NCBI GenBank assembly: GCA_030447865.1
Contig: JAUJOD010000004.1
Span: forward strand, 91,440-155,439
Source: Nocardioidaceae bacterium
Lineage (GTDB): Bacteria; Actinomycetota; Actinomycetes; Propionibacteriales; Nocardioidaceae
Direction of reading: 5' to 3'
DNA length: 64,000 nt
A model generated the notes under the pieces. That model made no database searches. It saw only the letters and a list, made by a program, of their open reading frames with translations, and was not told where the DNA came from. Shown piece by piece: positions 42,802 through 52,671 of this stretch. The first letter of the stretch is position 1, and every line of letters starts with the position of its first letter. Made by a program: the position numbers and the translations under genes.

Positions 42802-44228
42802 AAGCGACAGTTCTGGAAGAGCCGCTGCTCGAGTTCGGCAACGGCCACCGCCACGTCGATCCTCGGACGGGTATCACAACGTTCGGGCCCGCTGACGCAG
42901 GCGACAACTCGATTGGAACCGTGCGCCTCGGCATCGTCGGCACCCAGGAGGCGATTGACGGTGTGCGTCGCTGGCTGGACCGCTGTCGGGACGAGGTTGC
43001 CGCGAAGGAGAGCCATCTCGCCCGGTTCTTCGTTCCGTTCCCGGGCTACAACAATGACGTCGGGTTCTTCTCCAAGCTTGAGGTCACCAGCCGATTGGAG
43101 CGGCGGCTCGACAAGAAGGCCCTTGCGACCATCGCGACACTCAACCCGGCCGAGGCCATCCGCAAGGCGGTCGACCTGTACGACGCCGAGCTGCGGATTC
43201 TCGACGAAGAACCGAACTGTCATGTGGTCCTTGTCTGTCGACCTGATGACCTCCCGGAGCGCAATGAGCTCGTCGCCAATCCTGATCGTCCGTGGCTTAA
43301 ACCGCGCCCGGAGCCGATCGGCTTCGACTTCCGCGACTTGCTCAAAGCCCGCTCGCTGACGATGAAGCGGCCGATCCAGATCATTCGTCGCGAGACCTGG
43401 GATCCGACGTTCAAACCCAAGCAGCGCGAGCCGCGCCGGCAGCAGGACGAAGCCACGCGCGCCTGGAACCTATTCACAGCGCTGTACTACAAGGCTGGGG
43501 GCCTCCCATGGCGCATGACCCGCGAGTCGAGCGACCTCGACACCTGCTACGTCGGCGTCGCGTTCTACCGCAGCAGCGATCAGGAGACCGTGCAGACCAG
43601 CGTCGCGCAGATCTTCAACGAGCGCGGCGATGGGGTGATCGTCCGCGGCGCCCCGGCTATCTCATCCAGCGACGACCGGCAGCCGCACCTGACGCGAGCG
43701 GATGCCCAGAATCTTCTTGACAAGGCACTCGGACGCTACCGCAGCGAACATCGCAACGCTCCGGCGCGGATCATGCTGCACAAGACCTCGTCCTTCACCC
43801 CCGATGAGATCGAAGGATTCCAGGCGGCAGCGAGTGAAGAGCGAATCGACCTGTTGGAACTGATCTGGCTCCCCCGTGACGACGCCGCTCGACTTTTCCG
43901 ACAAGGAGAGCAACCGCCCCTCCGAGGCACCCTGCTCAGCCTGGGCGACAGCCGTCATGTCCTCTACACGAAGGGCGCCGTACCGTTCTATCAGATTTAT
44001 CCTGGGATGTACGTGCCGAACGGCCTCCCCTTCCGCCCCGTGCATGTTGAGAGCAGCCCAGAGCGGATCGCGGCCGAGTTGCTGGCCCTCTCCAAGATGA
44101 ACTGGAACGCCACCCAGCTCGATGGGCGGCTGCCAATCACCATTCGGACCGCCGAGTCGATCGGCAGCGTTCTCAAACACTTGGCCGACGGCGTTGAGCC
44201 CGAGCCGCGCTACGCGTATTACATGTGA
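42798..44228 (+). CDS. Short prokaryotic Argonaute (MID-PIWI), SPARDA guide-binding subunit
   Basis: A 476-residue protein. The N-terminus has the short-pAgo opening (EEPLLEFGNGHRHVDPRTGI, then RLGIVGTQEAID). The MID-PIWI region includes KRPIQIIRRETWD, the hallmark ALYYKAGGLPWRM (residues 228-240) and TCYVGVAFYR (249-258). The strand in YVGVAFYR carries no Asp where active PIWI domains have their first catalytic Asp, so it should bind guide and target without cutting, as known for short pAgos. The C-terminus (KMNWNATQLDGRLPITIRTA) is typical of PIWI ends. Joined to the nuclease gene by an ATGA overlap. Confidence 0.85.
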   Translation: MKATVLEEPLLEFGNGHRHVDPRTGITTFGPADAGDNSIGTVRLGIVGTQEAIDGVRRWLDRCRDEVAAKESHLARFFVPFPGYNNDVGFFSKLEVTSRLERRLDKKALATIATLNPAEAIRKAVDLYDAELRILDEEPNCHVVLVCRPDDLPERNELVANPDRPWLKPRPEPIGFDFRDLLKARSLTMKRPIQIIRRETWDPTFKPKQREPRRQQDEATRAWNLFTALYYKAGGLPWRMTRESSDLDTCYVGVAFYRSSDQETVQTSVAQIFNERGDGVIVRGAPAISSSDDRQPHLTRADAQNLLDKALGRYRSEHRNAPARIMLHKTSSFTPDEIEGFQAAASEERIDLLELIWLPRDDAARLFRQGEQPPLRGTLLSLGDSRHVLYTKGAVPFYQIYPGMYVPNGLPFRPVHVESSPERIAAELLALSKMNWNATQLDGRLPITIRTAESIGSVLKHLADGVEPEPRYAYYM

Positions 44229-44241
44229 CAGCGGCCCGCGA

Positions 44242-45058
44242 TCATGGAGCCAGAGGCCTCCGATCGGCTTCAGTGCGGCTCTTGAGCATTCTGGCAAGGC
44301 CGCTGCCCGTCAACGGTGGCTTGGCGCCGACCTGCTCGTTGCGCACCGATACCAACACGGCCGGGATGTTGTCCCGGGTCTTACTTGCGGTGAATATGTG
44401 GCCGCCTACCGAATCATCCGGGGAATGTGCGGGTCCCAACGTCGCCAGACAGATCCGCGTACGCCCGCCCCAGACCTCATCGAGCCAGCGCCTCAATGCC
44501 GACTCTCGCGGCGCCCTCCTCGCCGGCGGCAGGCGACGACCGACGTGCTACCCAGGCGGCCGAAAAGTCGCGCATCGTGTTAGCTAGCCGGGCGACGTAG
44601 CCGCTCCAGTTCCCCTGACTCTGGAAATCCCTGCGAGTCGGGAACGGCACGCGGGCTAGCCACAGCGGATAGCTCCGGTGGCGAAGACGCTCGAGCTCCA
44701 ACTGGCGCGGCCGACCGCTGGCCCGAGTCGGATAGAGAAGGACAGCCAAGTCAGAAGGCTGACCTCCTGACCAGGATGGCCGGGAGGGGGTCGGCATGTC
44801 GGGATAGCTTGACGCCGAGGATCGCCTCCTGTAGGTGGTGCTCCCGTCGCACCGCCCACAGAGCGCTACATCCCGTTCGCCGGGGCCGACCACACGCCCA
44901 TCGTCGAACTGGCGCGTGACCGGCTCCGTCCAACGCCGGAAGCGTCGACTCCAGCACGCGAGGCGCCGCGGCGCCGACCTGAACTGCATTCCGCGATCGT
45001 GCATCGGCCCGCACGCGGGGCAACCGGGCCATCCCTCTCGACGTGACCGGCCGGTCAA
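44242..45058 (-). pseudogene. Unrecognised gene with a probable frameshift
   Basis: Two overlapping frames on the minus strand appear to be one gene. The upstream one ends ...RDFQSQGNWSGYVARLANTM... GIEALAR and stops at 44477; the downstream one begins in the same bases and continues RRWLDEVWGGRTRICLATLG, then AHSPDDSVGGHIFTASKTRD to 44242. Removing one base joins GIEAL to RRWLDEVW. The upstream part has CxxC pairs (GCPACG, ALCGRC) that could bind zinc, though its frame may also be disturbed near 44860. No family is recognised. Confidence 0.4.
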
Positions 45059-45092
45059 CCTCGGAAAGGTATGTGTTGGCTTCGACGGCGCG

Positions 45093-45615
45093 TCACTGGT
45101 TCACCTCCCCAGCATGGGGAGCGAGCAATTCGAGGATCTCCACGGTGACCGGGTTCACCTTCTCATCGGGCTCGATGTAGTGCTCCTTGGTGGTCTTCGA
45201 CGAGGTGTGCCCGAGCCTCTCGGTCGCGAGGTCGGGGCACTGGCCCCGTCGAGGACCATTACGACCGTGCGGCGGAAGGAGTGAGGCGTAACCCCTTCAA
45301 CGCCAGCATCGGTCATGACACTGCGAAGACGCCGCCGCACGTTGGTTCATGAGTGGCGTGCCGTTGCGAGTGACAAAAGCAGGTGCTTGGAGTCCTCGGA
45401 GGCGGCAACGACGAGGCGCTGCCGCAACACCTCGTCGGCGAAGCTCGGAACCGAGACCGTCCTGGTCGACTTCGCTGTCTTGGGGTATAGCTGCCGATAT
45501 GTTGGCTTCCCGGCCGGCGACACGATCGTTCCGCTGATCCGGACTCTTGCTAGCGAGCTTGCGACGTCAACGTCGCACTATCGAAGCGCGAGCACCTCGC
45601 CGGTGCGGGGTGAGT
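45093..45615 (-). pseudogene. Decayed second tyrosine integrase
   Basis: Minus-strand remains of the catalytic half of an integrase: RTGEVLALR then a TAG stop, CDVDV, RISGTIVSPAGKPTYRQLYP, KTAKSTRTVSVPSFADEVLR, then after lesions SVMTDAGVEGVTPHSFRRTV (box II region, HSFRRT) and, in a different frame, DLATERLGHTSSKTTKEHYI to a stop at 45093. At least one nonsense codon and two frameshifts are visible. It points in the opposite direction to the intact integrase, so it comes from a different element. Confidence 0.75.
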
Positions 45616-45765
45616 GGTGGTCACAGAGTCCCCCCACCACCGAGGTGCGCGTCAAACGAGCGCTCCCAGCTGCTCATGACGGAAACGCTAGGGCGGCTAC
45701 TCGGGTTAAGCCGCTTGCCAGGCCAAGACCTGAGGAGCAGTGCAAGATGCCTTCCCTCCTCAATA

Positions 45766-45781
45766 GACCCCTTGACTCCCA
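45766..45781 (+). other. Sixteen-base near copy of the tRNA-Pro anticodon arm, possible att remnant
   Basis: GACCCCTTGACTCCCA differs by one base from 47106-47121 (GACCCCTTGACCCCCA) in the tRNA-Pro gene, same orientation. It ends exactly at the first possible start of the integrase. It may be a trace of an attachment site, or chance. Confidence 0.3.
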
Positions 45782-45807
45782 TGGGCGGGGTCCATAACGA
45801 TCGCATC

Positions 45808-46989
45808 ATGCGGCGTCGGCGCCCGAAGGGCGATGGATCAATACACCAACGGCCAGATGGCAAGTGGGTAGGACGCTTGTACTACGAGGATCCAATCACC
45901 GGCCTCGCCAAACGCGCTCAGGTCACAAGCACATTGAAGAAGGAAGTAAGCGCACAACTTCGCGACATGATGAAGCGCGTCGAGGGCGGCGCCCCGGCAC
46001 GCGACGACTCGGGACTCTTCGGAGTGTTCGCCGCGCGCTGGCTAGAGTCCAGCCTGCCGGCGTCCGACCGCAAGGAGACCACCAAGGTCCTCTACGCTGG
46101 GCTCGCCCGCAACCACGTCATCGGCAGCGACCTCGGGAAGCTCCCGATGAAGAACCTGCGCCCAACCTCTGTCGAGCGGTTCGTCACCCAGCTCCGCGCG
46201 AAGGGCCTCTCCGACTCCACGGTTCGACAGGTGTACACAGTCGCCCGAGCGATCGGTGACGACGCGGTCCGAGACGGGCGGATGGCACGGAACCCGTTCG
46301 CTACTGTTCGGCGGCCCCGGGTGATGTCGAGGGAGGCCAGATTTCTGGAACCACACCAGGTCAACCTGCTGCTCGAGGCCGCTCGGGGTTCACGCTATGA
46401 GCCGCTCTTCCACTTCTTGGTGCACACCGGCCTGCGCCGAGGCGAGGCGCTCGCGCTGACCTGGGACGATGTCGACCTGGAAGAACGACTTGTCCGGGTT
46501 CGCGGTACTCTCGCCCGCGTCAACGGCGACCTGAGACTGCTTGAGCCCAAGTCAGCCAAGTCCAGGCGCACGATCCCGTTATCCGGCCCGGCCGCTGACG
46601 TCCTCATCGCTGTCCGCGAGCGCACCGAGGCCGAGCGGAATCGAGCGGCGCAGCTGTGGGTGCAAAGCGGCCACGTCTTCGTCACCGACATCGGCGAACC
46701 CTGCGAACCCAGGAACGCACTGCGTGCTCTGTCCGCAGCGTGCCGGCGCGCCGGACTGGACGGCGTGGGGCTTCACACCCTTCGGCACTCCGCGGCCTCG
46801 GTGATGCTCTCGGAGCGAGTCCCACTGAATGTCGTCTCACAGATCCTCGGGCACTCTGGCATATCGATCACCGCCGACGTGTACGGTCACATCGCACCGG
46901 ACGTCTCCAGGAACGCTTTGGACGTCCTTGGGGCAGCCCTCACTGCCTTTCCAGTGACCTCACCACTCCAGTCGCCGCCCCACACATAA
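45808..46989 (+). CDS. int: Tyrosine recombinase, integrase of the element
   Basis: A 393-residue phage-type integrase from ATG 45808 (ATG 45781 also possible). The N-terminus RRRPKGDGSIHQRPDGKWVG is the usual arm-binding start, followed by a SAM-like core-binding domain (about 70-160). The catalytic set is complete: Arg in HTGLRRGEALALTWDDV, HTLRHSAASVML (HxxR), LGHSGISITADVYGHI (His and Tyr). It ends 91 bases from the 3' end of tRNA-Pro and points at it, as expected for the enzyme that put this element there. Confidence 0.92.
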   Translation: MRRRRPKGDGSIHQRPDGKWVGRLYYEDPITGLAKRAQVTSTLKKEVSAQLRDMMKRVEGGAPARDDSGLFGVFAARWLESSLPASDRKETTKVLYAGLARNHVIGSDLGKLPMKNLRPTSVERFVTQLRAKGLSDSTVRQVYTVARAIGDDAVRDGRMARNPFATVRRPRVMSREARFLEPHQVNLLLEAARGSRYEPLFHFLVHTGLRRGEALALTWDDVDLEERLVRVRGTLARVNGDLRLLEPKSAKSRRTIPLSGPAADVLIAVRERTEAERNRAAQLWVQSGHVFVTDIGEPCEPRNALRALSAACRRAGLDGVGLHTLRHSAASVMLSERVPLNVVSQILGHSGISITADVYGHIAPDVSRNALDVLGAALTAFPVTSPLQSPPHT

Positions 46990-47061
46990 GGACGCGCATA
47001 AGGACGCGCCTAGGCGAAAAGGACGTCTGAGTAACAACTAGATCCTATCAATATGTCCTTT
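46986..47061. repeat. Repeated AAGGAC sites between integrase and tRNA; candidate integrase arm sites
   Basis: ATAAGGACGCGC occurs twice back to back (46986-46997, 46998-47009), the first copy containing the integrase stop codon. AAAGGAC follows at 47018-47024 and its inverse GTCCTTT at 47055-47061. Clustered short repeats beside the crossover site are what arm-type integrase or excisionase sites look like. Confidence 0.45.
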
Positions 47062-47080
47062 GACCTGCTACTTCTCGCAG

Positions 47081-47154
<74 letters not shown>

Positions 47155-47359
47155 TTTCCCGCTCTGGCCCGGCCGAGCAAGGCGGCGTCAGCCTACCTCA
47201 GCCACCGCACTGGGCAAGAAGTCCGGCTCAGGTGTGATCGCATTCGCTCGCCGCCTGCAGATGTACCCACAGGAGGCTCCTCAGCGGAAAGTTGTCCACA
47301 TTGTTCGTGACCGGCTCATATGGGCTAAGACTGTCGGTGCTCGAAGATATGTTCGGTCC

Positions 47360-48685
47360 ATGAGTAGCGAAGGACCGGACAAGCGCAGTGACCGGTGGGC
47401 TGTCCGCGAGGACGCTGTGTTGGCGACACTGGACAGCATCGGTGATCTGCAGCGGCAGATCTGTGCGCTGCAGGCCGAGCAGGTCCGGCAGGTAGCTGCC
47501 TTTGTTGACCAGCGCAACTCCCTCGACGCTGACCTTGGGGTGCCGGATTCGCCGGGGCGGTACCGGTCGCTGATCGCGGAGGTGTCGTTGGTCTGCAACC
47601 TGTCGACCTTGACCGCGCAGTCGTTCGTGGCTGACTGTTACAACCTGGCCACCAAGCACCCGCACACGCTGGCGGCGTTGCGGCACGGCAAGCTGAACGT
47701 TACGACCGCCCGGGCGGTAGCCCGCGAGACCCAACTGCTGGCCGACCCGGCCCAGCAGTCGTTGGCTGACCAGGTGATCGCCGAAGAAGCCGCCGATGTG
47801 CCGGCGGGCAAGATCCGTGGCCTGGTGGAGCGGCGGGTGATCGAGATCGACCCCGACGCAGCCGCCCGCAAAGCCACCCGAGAACGCGCCGACAGACACG
47901 TCACGGTCAACCCCGCCACCCCTGGTACGGCGTATCTGGCGGCCTACCTGCCCGCCGAGCAAGCCGCCGCGTGCTGGCACGCCCTCGACGACCACGCCCG
48001 TAGCCTGCGCGCCGCCGGCGATGACAGGTCGATCAGCCACCTGATGTGCGACACCCTGGTCGAACGGGTCACCGGCGCCACCAAGCCCGACGACGTCAAG
48101 GTGCACCTCAACCTGGTCATGACCGACACCACCCTGTTCGGCGCCGATGACAACCCCGCCGACCTGACCGGCTGCGGACCCATCCCCGCCCCGGTCGCCC
48201 GGCTAATCGCGACCACCGGCAACACCTGGGTCAAACGGCTCTACACCGACCCCCTCGACGGCACCCTCACCGCCGCCGACACCTGCCGGCGCCGCTTCGA
48301 CGGCGCCCTGCGCGACTTCATCACCATCCGCGACCAACACTGCCGCGGCATCAACTGCGCCTCCCCCATCCGCGACATCGACCACATCATCGAATACGCC
48401 GCCGGCGGCCCAACAACCGCCACCAACGCCCAAGGGGTGTCCAAGAACTGCCACACAATCCGCGACCACCCCCTCATGAAGGTGGCCCCAGACCCCGACA
48501 CCGGGGCGATCATCTGGACCACCCCAACCAACCGCACCTACCACTCCCTGCCGCCCCCAGTACTCGGCGCCGGCGCCACCACCCCCGACCAACGCCGCCA
48601 CCGCAACCGCATCCTCCACCCACCCCGCTCACACCTCGAACAACAGTTCACCCGGTGCCTCATCAAGCACAAACGGAGGCGCTGA
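47360..48685 (+). CDS. DUF222/HNH endonuclease-like protein (13E12 family)
   Basis: A 441-residue protein from ATG 47360; the open frame upstream overlaps the tRNA and is not used. Residues about 20-300 are DUF222 (LVCNLSTLTAQSFVADCYNL, TARAVARETQLLADPAQQSL). The C-terminal HNH domain has CRGINCASPIRDIDHIIEYA, NAQGVSKNCHTIRDHPL, with the usual His-Asn-His spacing. Such genes occur in many copies in actinobacterial genomes, often near mobile DNA; their substrate is unknown. It converges with der. Confidence 0.85.
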   Translation: MSSEGPDKRSDRWAVREDAVLATLDSIGDLQRQICALQAEQVRQVAAFVDQRNSLDADLGVPDSPGRYRSLIAEVSLVCNLSTLTAQSFVADCYNLATKHPHTLAALRHGKLNVTTARAVARETQLLADPAQQSLADQVIAEEAADVPAGKIRGLVERRVIEIDPDAAARKATRERADRHVTVNPATPGTAYLAAYLPAEQAAACWHALDDHARSLRAAGDDRSISHLMCDTLVERVTGATKPDDVKVHLNLVMTDTTLFGADDNPADLTGCGPIPAPVARLIATTGNTWVKRLYTDPLDGTLTAADTCRRRFDGALRDFITIRDQHCRGINCASPIRDIDHIIEYAAGGPTTATNAQGVSKNCHTIRDHPLMKVAPDPDTGAIIWTTPTNRTYHSLPPPVLGAGATTPDQRRHRNRILHPPRSHLEQQFTRCLIKHKRRR

Positions 48686-48705
48686 CGCTTCCGGTGGCGC
48701 GGTGG

Positions 48706-50103
48706 TCAACTACGCTTCCGCTTCTCGCGGGGTCTGACGGTCAGGTGGATCGGCGTACCGGCAAAGCCGAACTCCTCACGCAGGCGGCGCTCGATAAAGC
48801 GGGTGTACGCCGGCTCGAGCGGCCCCGTTGTGAAGAACACGAACTTCGGCGGCGCCACACCAGCCTGCGTGCCAAACAAGACACGGGGCTGCTTGCCACC
48901 GCGCACCGGATGCGGATGCGCGGCGACCAAGCGGCCAAGGAAGGCATTCAGCGCAGCGGTCGGCACGCGGGTCTCCCAGCCCTCAAGGGCGCGATCCAAC
49001 GCCGGCACCAGCCGGTCAACATGCCAACCCGTCAACGCCGTGATGTTCACCCGAGGCGCCCATTGAACCCGCACCAGCTCGCGCTCGACCTCCCGGTCAA
49101 GGTAGCGCCGACGCTCGTCGTCGACCTTGTCCCACTTGTTGAAGGCGATCACCACCGCCCGCCCCGACTCCTCGACCAAGCTGACGATCCGCTGGTCCTG
49201 CTCGGTCAACGGCTCGCTGCCGTCGATCACGACGACCGCGACCTCCGCGCGCTCGATCGCCCCAGCGGTCCGCAGGCTGGCGTAGAACTCGTGGCCGCTT
49301 GCCTCCCTGACCCGTCGCCTGATCCCGGCTGTGTCGATGAACTGCCACGCCCTCCCCCCGAGCTGCACCACCTCGTCGACCGGGTCGACCGTCGTCCCTG
49401 CAACGTCGTGGACGACGGCCCGATCCTCGCGCGCAAGCTTGTTCAACAGACTGGACTTGCCCACGTTCGGCTTGCCGACGATGGCCACCCGCCGCGGGCC
49501 GCGAGGGCGTTCGAAGACCTCCTCAGGAGCATCCGGGAGGGCGACCAGCACCGCGTCGAGCAGGTCACCGCTCCCGCGGCCATGCAGCGCCGACACCGGA
49601 TGCGGTTCACCGAGCCCCAGGTTCCACAACGCCGCGGCGTCGGCCTCCGTTCGGATGTCGTCGACCTTGTTGGCGACCAACACCACCGGCTTGCCGGAGC
49701 GGCGCAGGATCTTCACAACCGTCTCGTCGACGTCGGTGATTCCCACTGTCGCGTCCACCACGAACACGACGGCATCGGCGAGACCCACGGCGATCTCGGC
49801 CTGCAGCGACACCTGTTCGGCCATGCCCCGCGCGTCGGGATCCCAGCCACCCGTGTCGACCACGGCGAACGCCCGCCCGTTCCAGATCGCGTCATAGGAC
49901 ACCCGGTCGCGAGTCACTCCGGGGACATCTTCGACAACAGCCTCGCGGCGGCCAAGAATGCGGTTGACGAGCGTCGACTTGCCGACGTTGGGGCGCCCGA
50001 CGACCGCCACCACCGGCACCGGCGCAGTGGCCCCGTCAGCCGCGGTGCCGTCGGTGCCCGCGTCGGTGAGCACCGATTCGCTCAGGCCGTCTCCGCGGGT
50101 CAT
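48706..50103 (-). CDS. der: Ribosome assembly GTPase Der (EngA)
   Basis: A 465-residue protein with two tandem G domains, the mark of Der. Domain one has [20 protein letters not shown] (near residue 32), DTGGWD and NKVD; domain two has [20 protein letters not shown] (near 210), DTAGIRRR and NKWD. A C-terminal KH-like domain ends in a basic tail. It acts in late 50S subunit maturation. ATG 50103 overlaps the plsC stop (ATGA); the much longer open frame upstream is the antisense shadow region of plsC. Confidence 0.96.
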   Translation of the reverse strand: MTRGDGLSESVLTDAGTDGTAADGATAPVPVVAVVGRPNVGKSTLVNRILGRREAVVEDVPGVTRDRVSYDAIWNGRAFAVVDTGGWDPDARGMAEQVSLQAEIAVGLADAVVFVVDATVGITDVDETVVKILRRSGKPVVLVANKVDDIRTEADAAALWNLGLGEPHPVSALHGRGSGDLLDAVLVALPDAPEEVFERPRGPRRVAIVGKPNVGKSSLLNKLAREDRAVVHDVAGTTVDPVDEVVQLGGRAWQFIDTAGIRRRVREASGHEFYASLRTAGAIERAEVAVVVIDGSEPLTEQDQRIVSLVEESGRAVVIAFNKWDKVDDERRRYLDREVERELVRVQWAPRVNITALTGWHVDRLVPALDRALEGWETRVPTAALNAFLGRLVAAHPHPVRGGKQPRVLFGTQAGVAPPKFVFFTTGPLEPAYTRFIERRLREEFGFAGTPIHLTVRPREKRKRS

Positions 50104-50843
50104 ATCGGTACCGGGCTCGTCGTCGGCATCGCCGGCAGCGACTGGCCGGTCAGCTCGCACGCCGCCCGCACATGCGCCGCCAGCGCCGCCTGGATCTCCG
50201 CTTGTACGGCGGCGACGTGCGGCTTGGTGCGCGGCCAGGGGGTCGGGCGGAACCGCAAAGGCGTGCCAAACACCGTATCGAGCCGAGCTCCCCGGCGCGG
50301 CTTCGTCTCCGTCAACGCGCCGGGCTCGCGCGTGCCCAGGCACGCCACCGGCACAACCGGCGCACCGGTCACCAACGCCAGATAGGCAGCACCCCCCTTG
50401 GTGCAGCTCACATCGCCGAGTCCCCGGATGCCCTCGGGGTAGATGGCCACGACGCCACCGTCCGCGAGCACCCGCAGTGCTGTCTTGATGGCGAGGGGAT
50501 CGACCCGAACCCGGTCGATCGGAATCTGCCCCAACTGGGTCAGGACGTACCCCAGCCGTCCCACGAACATGGTCTGCTTGACCAAGGCGTGCACCGGCCG
50601 CGGCGCAACGCCGACCAGCAACGGCCCGTCGACGTACCCAATGTGGTTGGACGCCAAGATCACCGGGCCCCGCCGAGGCACCAGCTCGACGCCGTGCACC
50701 CGGTTGTCGTACCCGGCCCGCAGAATCGACCGCGCCAACAGCCGGCCAGCCCACATCCAATGAGCCGGCGGTGCTTTCACGTCAGTCAGGTCGGGCAAGG
50801 AGCCGCGAAGCCCAGCCCGCCTCGACACGTCCGATCCGGTCAC
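50100..50843 (-). CDS. plsC: 1-acyl-sn-glycerol-3-phosphate acyltransferase (PlsC-like)
   Basis: A 247-residue membrane-associated acyltransferase. The catalytic NHxxxxD motif is [10 protein letters not shown], and the later blocks [13 protein letters not shown] and AIYPEGIRG match motifs II and III. It makes phosphatidic acid for phospholipid synthesis. It lies between cmk and der with four-base overlaps on each side, the standard actinobacterial arrangement. Confidence 0.92.
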   Translation of the reverse strand: MTGSDVSRRAGLRGSLPDLTDVKAPPAHWMWAGRLLARSILRAGYDNRVHGVELVPRRGPVILASNHIGYVDGPLLVGVAPRPVHALVKQTMFVGRLGYVLTQLGQIPIDRVRVDPLAIKTALRVLADGGVVAIYPEGIRGLGDVSCTKGGAAYLALVTGAPVVPVACLGTREPGALTETKPRRGARLDTVFGTPLRFRPTPWPRTKPHVAAVQAEIQAALAAHVRAACELTGQSLPAMPTTSPVPI

Positions 50844-51553
50844 TGCCGCCCACCCACTCGGTCCAGCACCAAGTCGACGACCTGGTCGATCACCGAGGTG
50901 AGTGAGAGGTACGTCGAGTCGATCAGCACGGCGTCGGACGCAGCGCTCAGCGGTGAGACCGGGCGAGAGGAGTCGTAGGAGTCCCGCCGCAGCAGGTCAG
51001 CCTGCACGGCCCGCACGTCCGGCGATGAGTCCAGCGCCTCGGCCGACCTGCGTTGTGCCCGCTCAGCGGGGTCAGCGGACAGGTACACCTTGACCGCCGC
51101 GTCCGGCGCCACCACCGTGCCGATATCGCGGCCCTCGACCACAATCCCGCCTGGCCCGATGACAGTGCGCTGCTGAGCCACCAGCAGCTCCCGCACCCGG
51201 GGCACGGCGCTGACAGCGCTGACCGCGGCTGTCACCCCGTCAGAACGGATCTGCCGGGAGACGTCCACGCCGCCCAGCCGGATCGTCGGCTTCCGCGGGT
51301 CGGTGCCGGGCTCGATCTCGGGACTGTCAGCATTCGCGGCGACCGCGTCGGCGTCTGTGACGTCGACGCCGTTCATGAGAAGTTGCCAGGTCAACGCCCG
51401 GTACATCGCCCCACTGTCGAGGTATCGCAGCCCGAGCGCCTCCGCCACCCCTCGGCTTGCGCTCGACTTCCCTGACCCGGCTGTGCCGTCCACGGCGATC
51501 ACCAGCGTCTCCAGCGCGTCGCGCACTGGCTGGCTCAGCACCCGACTCTTCAC
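50840..51553 (-). CDS. cmk: Cytidylate kinase
   Basis: A 237-residue P-loop kinase (VIAVDGTAGSGKSSASRGVA) that phosphorylates CMP and dCMP. LRYLDSGAMYRALTW and VVEGRDIGTVVAPDAAVKVY are CMP-kinase signatures. I chose GTG 51553 because GGAGA lies just upstream; the open frame extends to 51616 without a convincing start. Confidence 0.94.
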   Translation of the reverse strand: MKSRVLSQPVRDALETLVIAVDGTAGSGKSSASRGVAEALGLRYLDSGAMYRALTWQLLMNGVDVTDADAVAANADSPEIEPGTDPRKPTIRLGGVDVSRQIRSDGVTAAVSAVSAVPRVRELLVAQQRTVIGPGGIVVEGRDIGTVVAPDAAVKVYLSADPAERAQRRSAEALDSSPDVRAVQADLLRRDSYDSSRPVSPLSAASDAVLIDSTYLSLTSVIDQVVDLVLDRVGGRQ

Positions 51554-51597
51554 CAAGGTCTCCGTTCTCGACAGCGTTCTCGACTCGAGGTCAGAGG

Positions 51598-52671
51598 TTA
51601 CCCGTGCACCGCCCAACCGCGTTCGGTCAAGGCGTGGCCCAGGCCAGCGGCGGCATCTGCAGCCACGCTCAGCTCGACCAGCCCGAACGCTCGCGCCGGG
51701 TCGTGGTCGATACGCACGTCCTCGATGTTGACCCCGGCGGCGCCTGCGTCGCTGAACAGCTTCGCCAGGGCACCGGGCTGGTCGGGAACGGCGACGGTGA
51801 CGACCTGCAGGGCGAGCGGCGGTCCACCGTGCTTGGCGGGAATCAACGAGGTGCCTTCGACGCCTGCGGCCAGGATCTTCTCGACGCGTTCAGCGTCACC
51901 AGCGGCCAACGACTCCACGACCTCGTCGATGTCGTCGCGCAGGGAGGCAAGCAGCGCGCCGACCGCCGCGGCGTTGGCGGTCAGGATCTGCCTCCACAGC
52001 CGCGGGTCGCCGCCGGCGATCCGGGTCACGTCGCGCACGCCCTGACCGCTCAGTGCCAGGTGCTCCGGCGGCGCCCCGCCGAGTTGTGCTGCCGTCAAGG
52101 CCGCGATCAGGTGCGGCAGGTGCGACACACGAGCAACAGCGACGTCGTGCTCCTGCGCACTCATCGGTACGGCGACCGCGCCGCACAGCGCAACCAGCGC
52201 CGTCACCTGGTCGACGGCTGCCCGATCACACTCGGGCCGGCTGACCACCGCCCAGGCTCGGCCGTCGAAGAGGTCGGCAGCGGCGGCCAGCGGACCCGAT
52301 CGCTCGCTTCCCGCCATCGGGTGCCCACCGACGTACCTCGAGGACAGTGCCCCGGCCTCGCGCAGCTGGCGTACCGGCTCGCTCTTGACGCTGCCTACGT
52401 CGGTGACGACGGCCGATGGGTAGGTCCGCAGCGCCCGGGCGATCTCGGCGCCGAGCACGTCGGGGGGCGTCGCGACCACGACGAGCGCGGGGTCCTGAGG
52501 CAGCCGGTCAGCTGACCCGCCACCACGCGACGCCGCTACCTGGGCTGCTGTGGTGTCGATGTCGCGTACGTAGGTGTCGACCCCGGCGCGAGTCAGTGCC
52601 ATCGCCACCGAGGCGCCGATCAGCCCGGCCCCGACGACGAGGACCGGCCCCTCCACAGCTTCTGCGGTCAC
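51598..52671 (-). CDS. tyrA: Prephenate dehydrogenase with C-terminal ACT domain
   Basis: A 357-residue enzyme of tyrosine synthesis. It has the Rossmann start VVGAGLIGASVAMALTRAGV, the catalytic-His region RYVGGHPMAGSERSGP, and an ACT domain at about 285-357 (LQVVTVAVPDQPGALAKLFS) that would give feedback control by tyrosine. GTG 52671 is the start. The leader between it and rluB holds tandem repeats. Confidence 0.94.
   Translation of the reverse strand: MTAEAVEGPVLVVGAGLIGASVAMALTRAGVDTYVRDIDTTAAQVAASRGGGSADRLPQDPALVVVATPPDVLGAEIARALRTYPSAVVTDVGSVKSEPVRQLREAGALSSRYVGGHPMAGSERSGPLAAAADLFDGRAWAVVSRPECDRAAVDQVTALVALCGAVAVPMSAQEHDVAVARVSHLPHLIAALTAAQLGGAPPEHLALSGQGVRDVTRIAGGDPRLWRQILTANAAAVGALLASLRDDIDEVVESLAAGDAERVEKILAAGVEGTSLIPAKHGGPPLALQVVTVAVPDQPGALAKLFSDAGAAGVNIEDVRIDHDPARAFGLVELSVAADAAAGLGHALTERGWAVHG

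Noticed and set aside
48706..50760. 684-residue open frame including der
   Set aside because: The first 219 residues are a frame shadow of plsC on the same strand (Arg/Gly/Ala-rich, no family). Der starts at ATG 50103 with an ATGA overlap.
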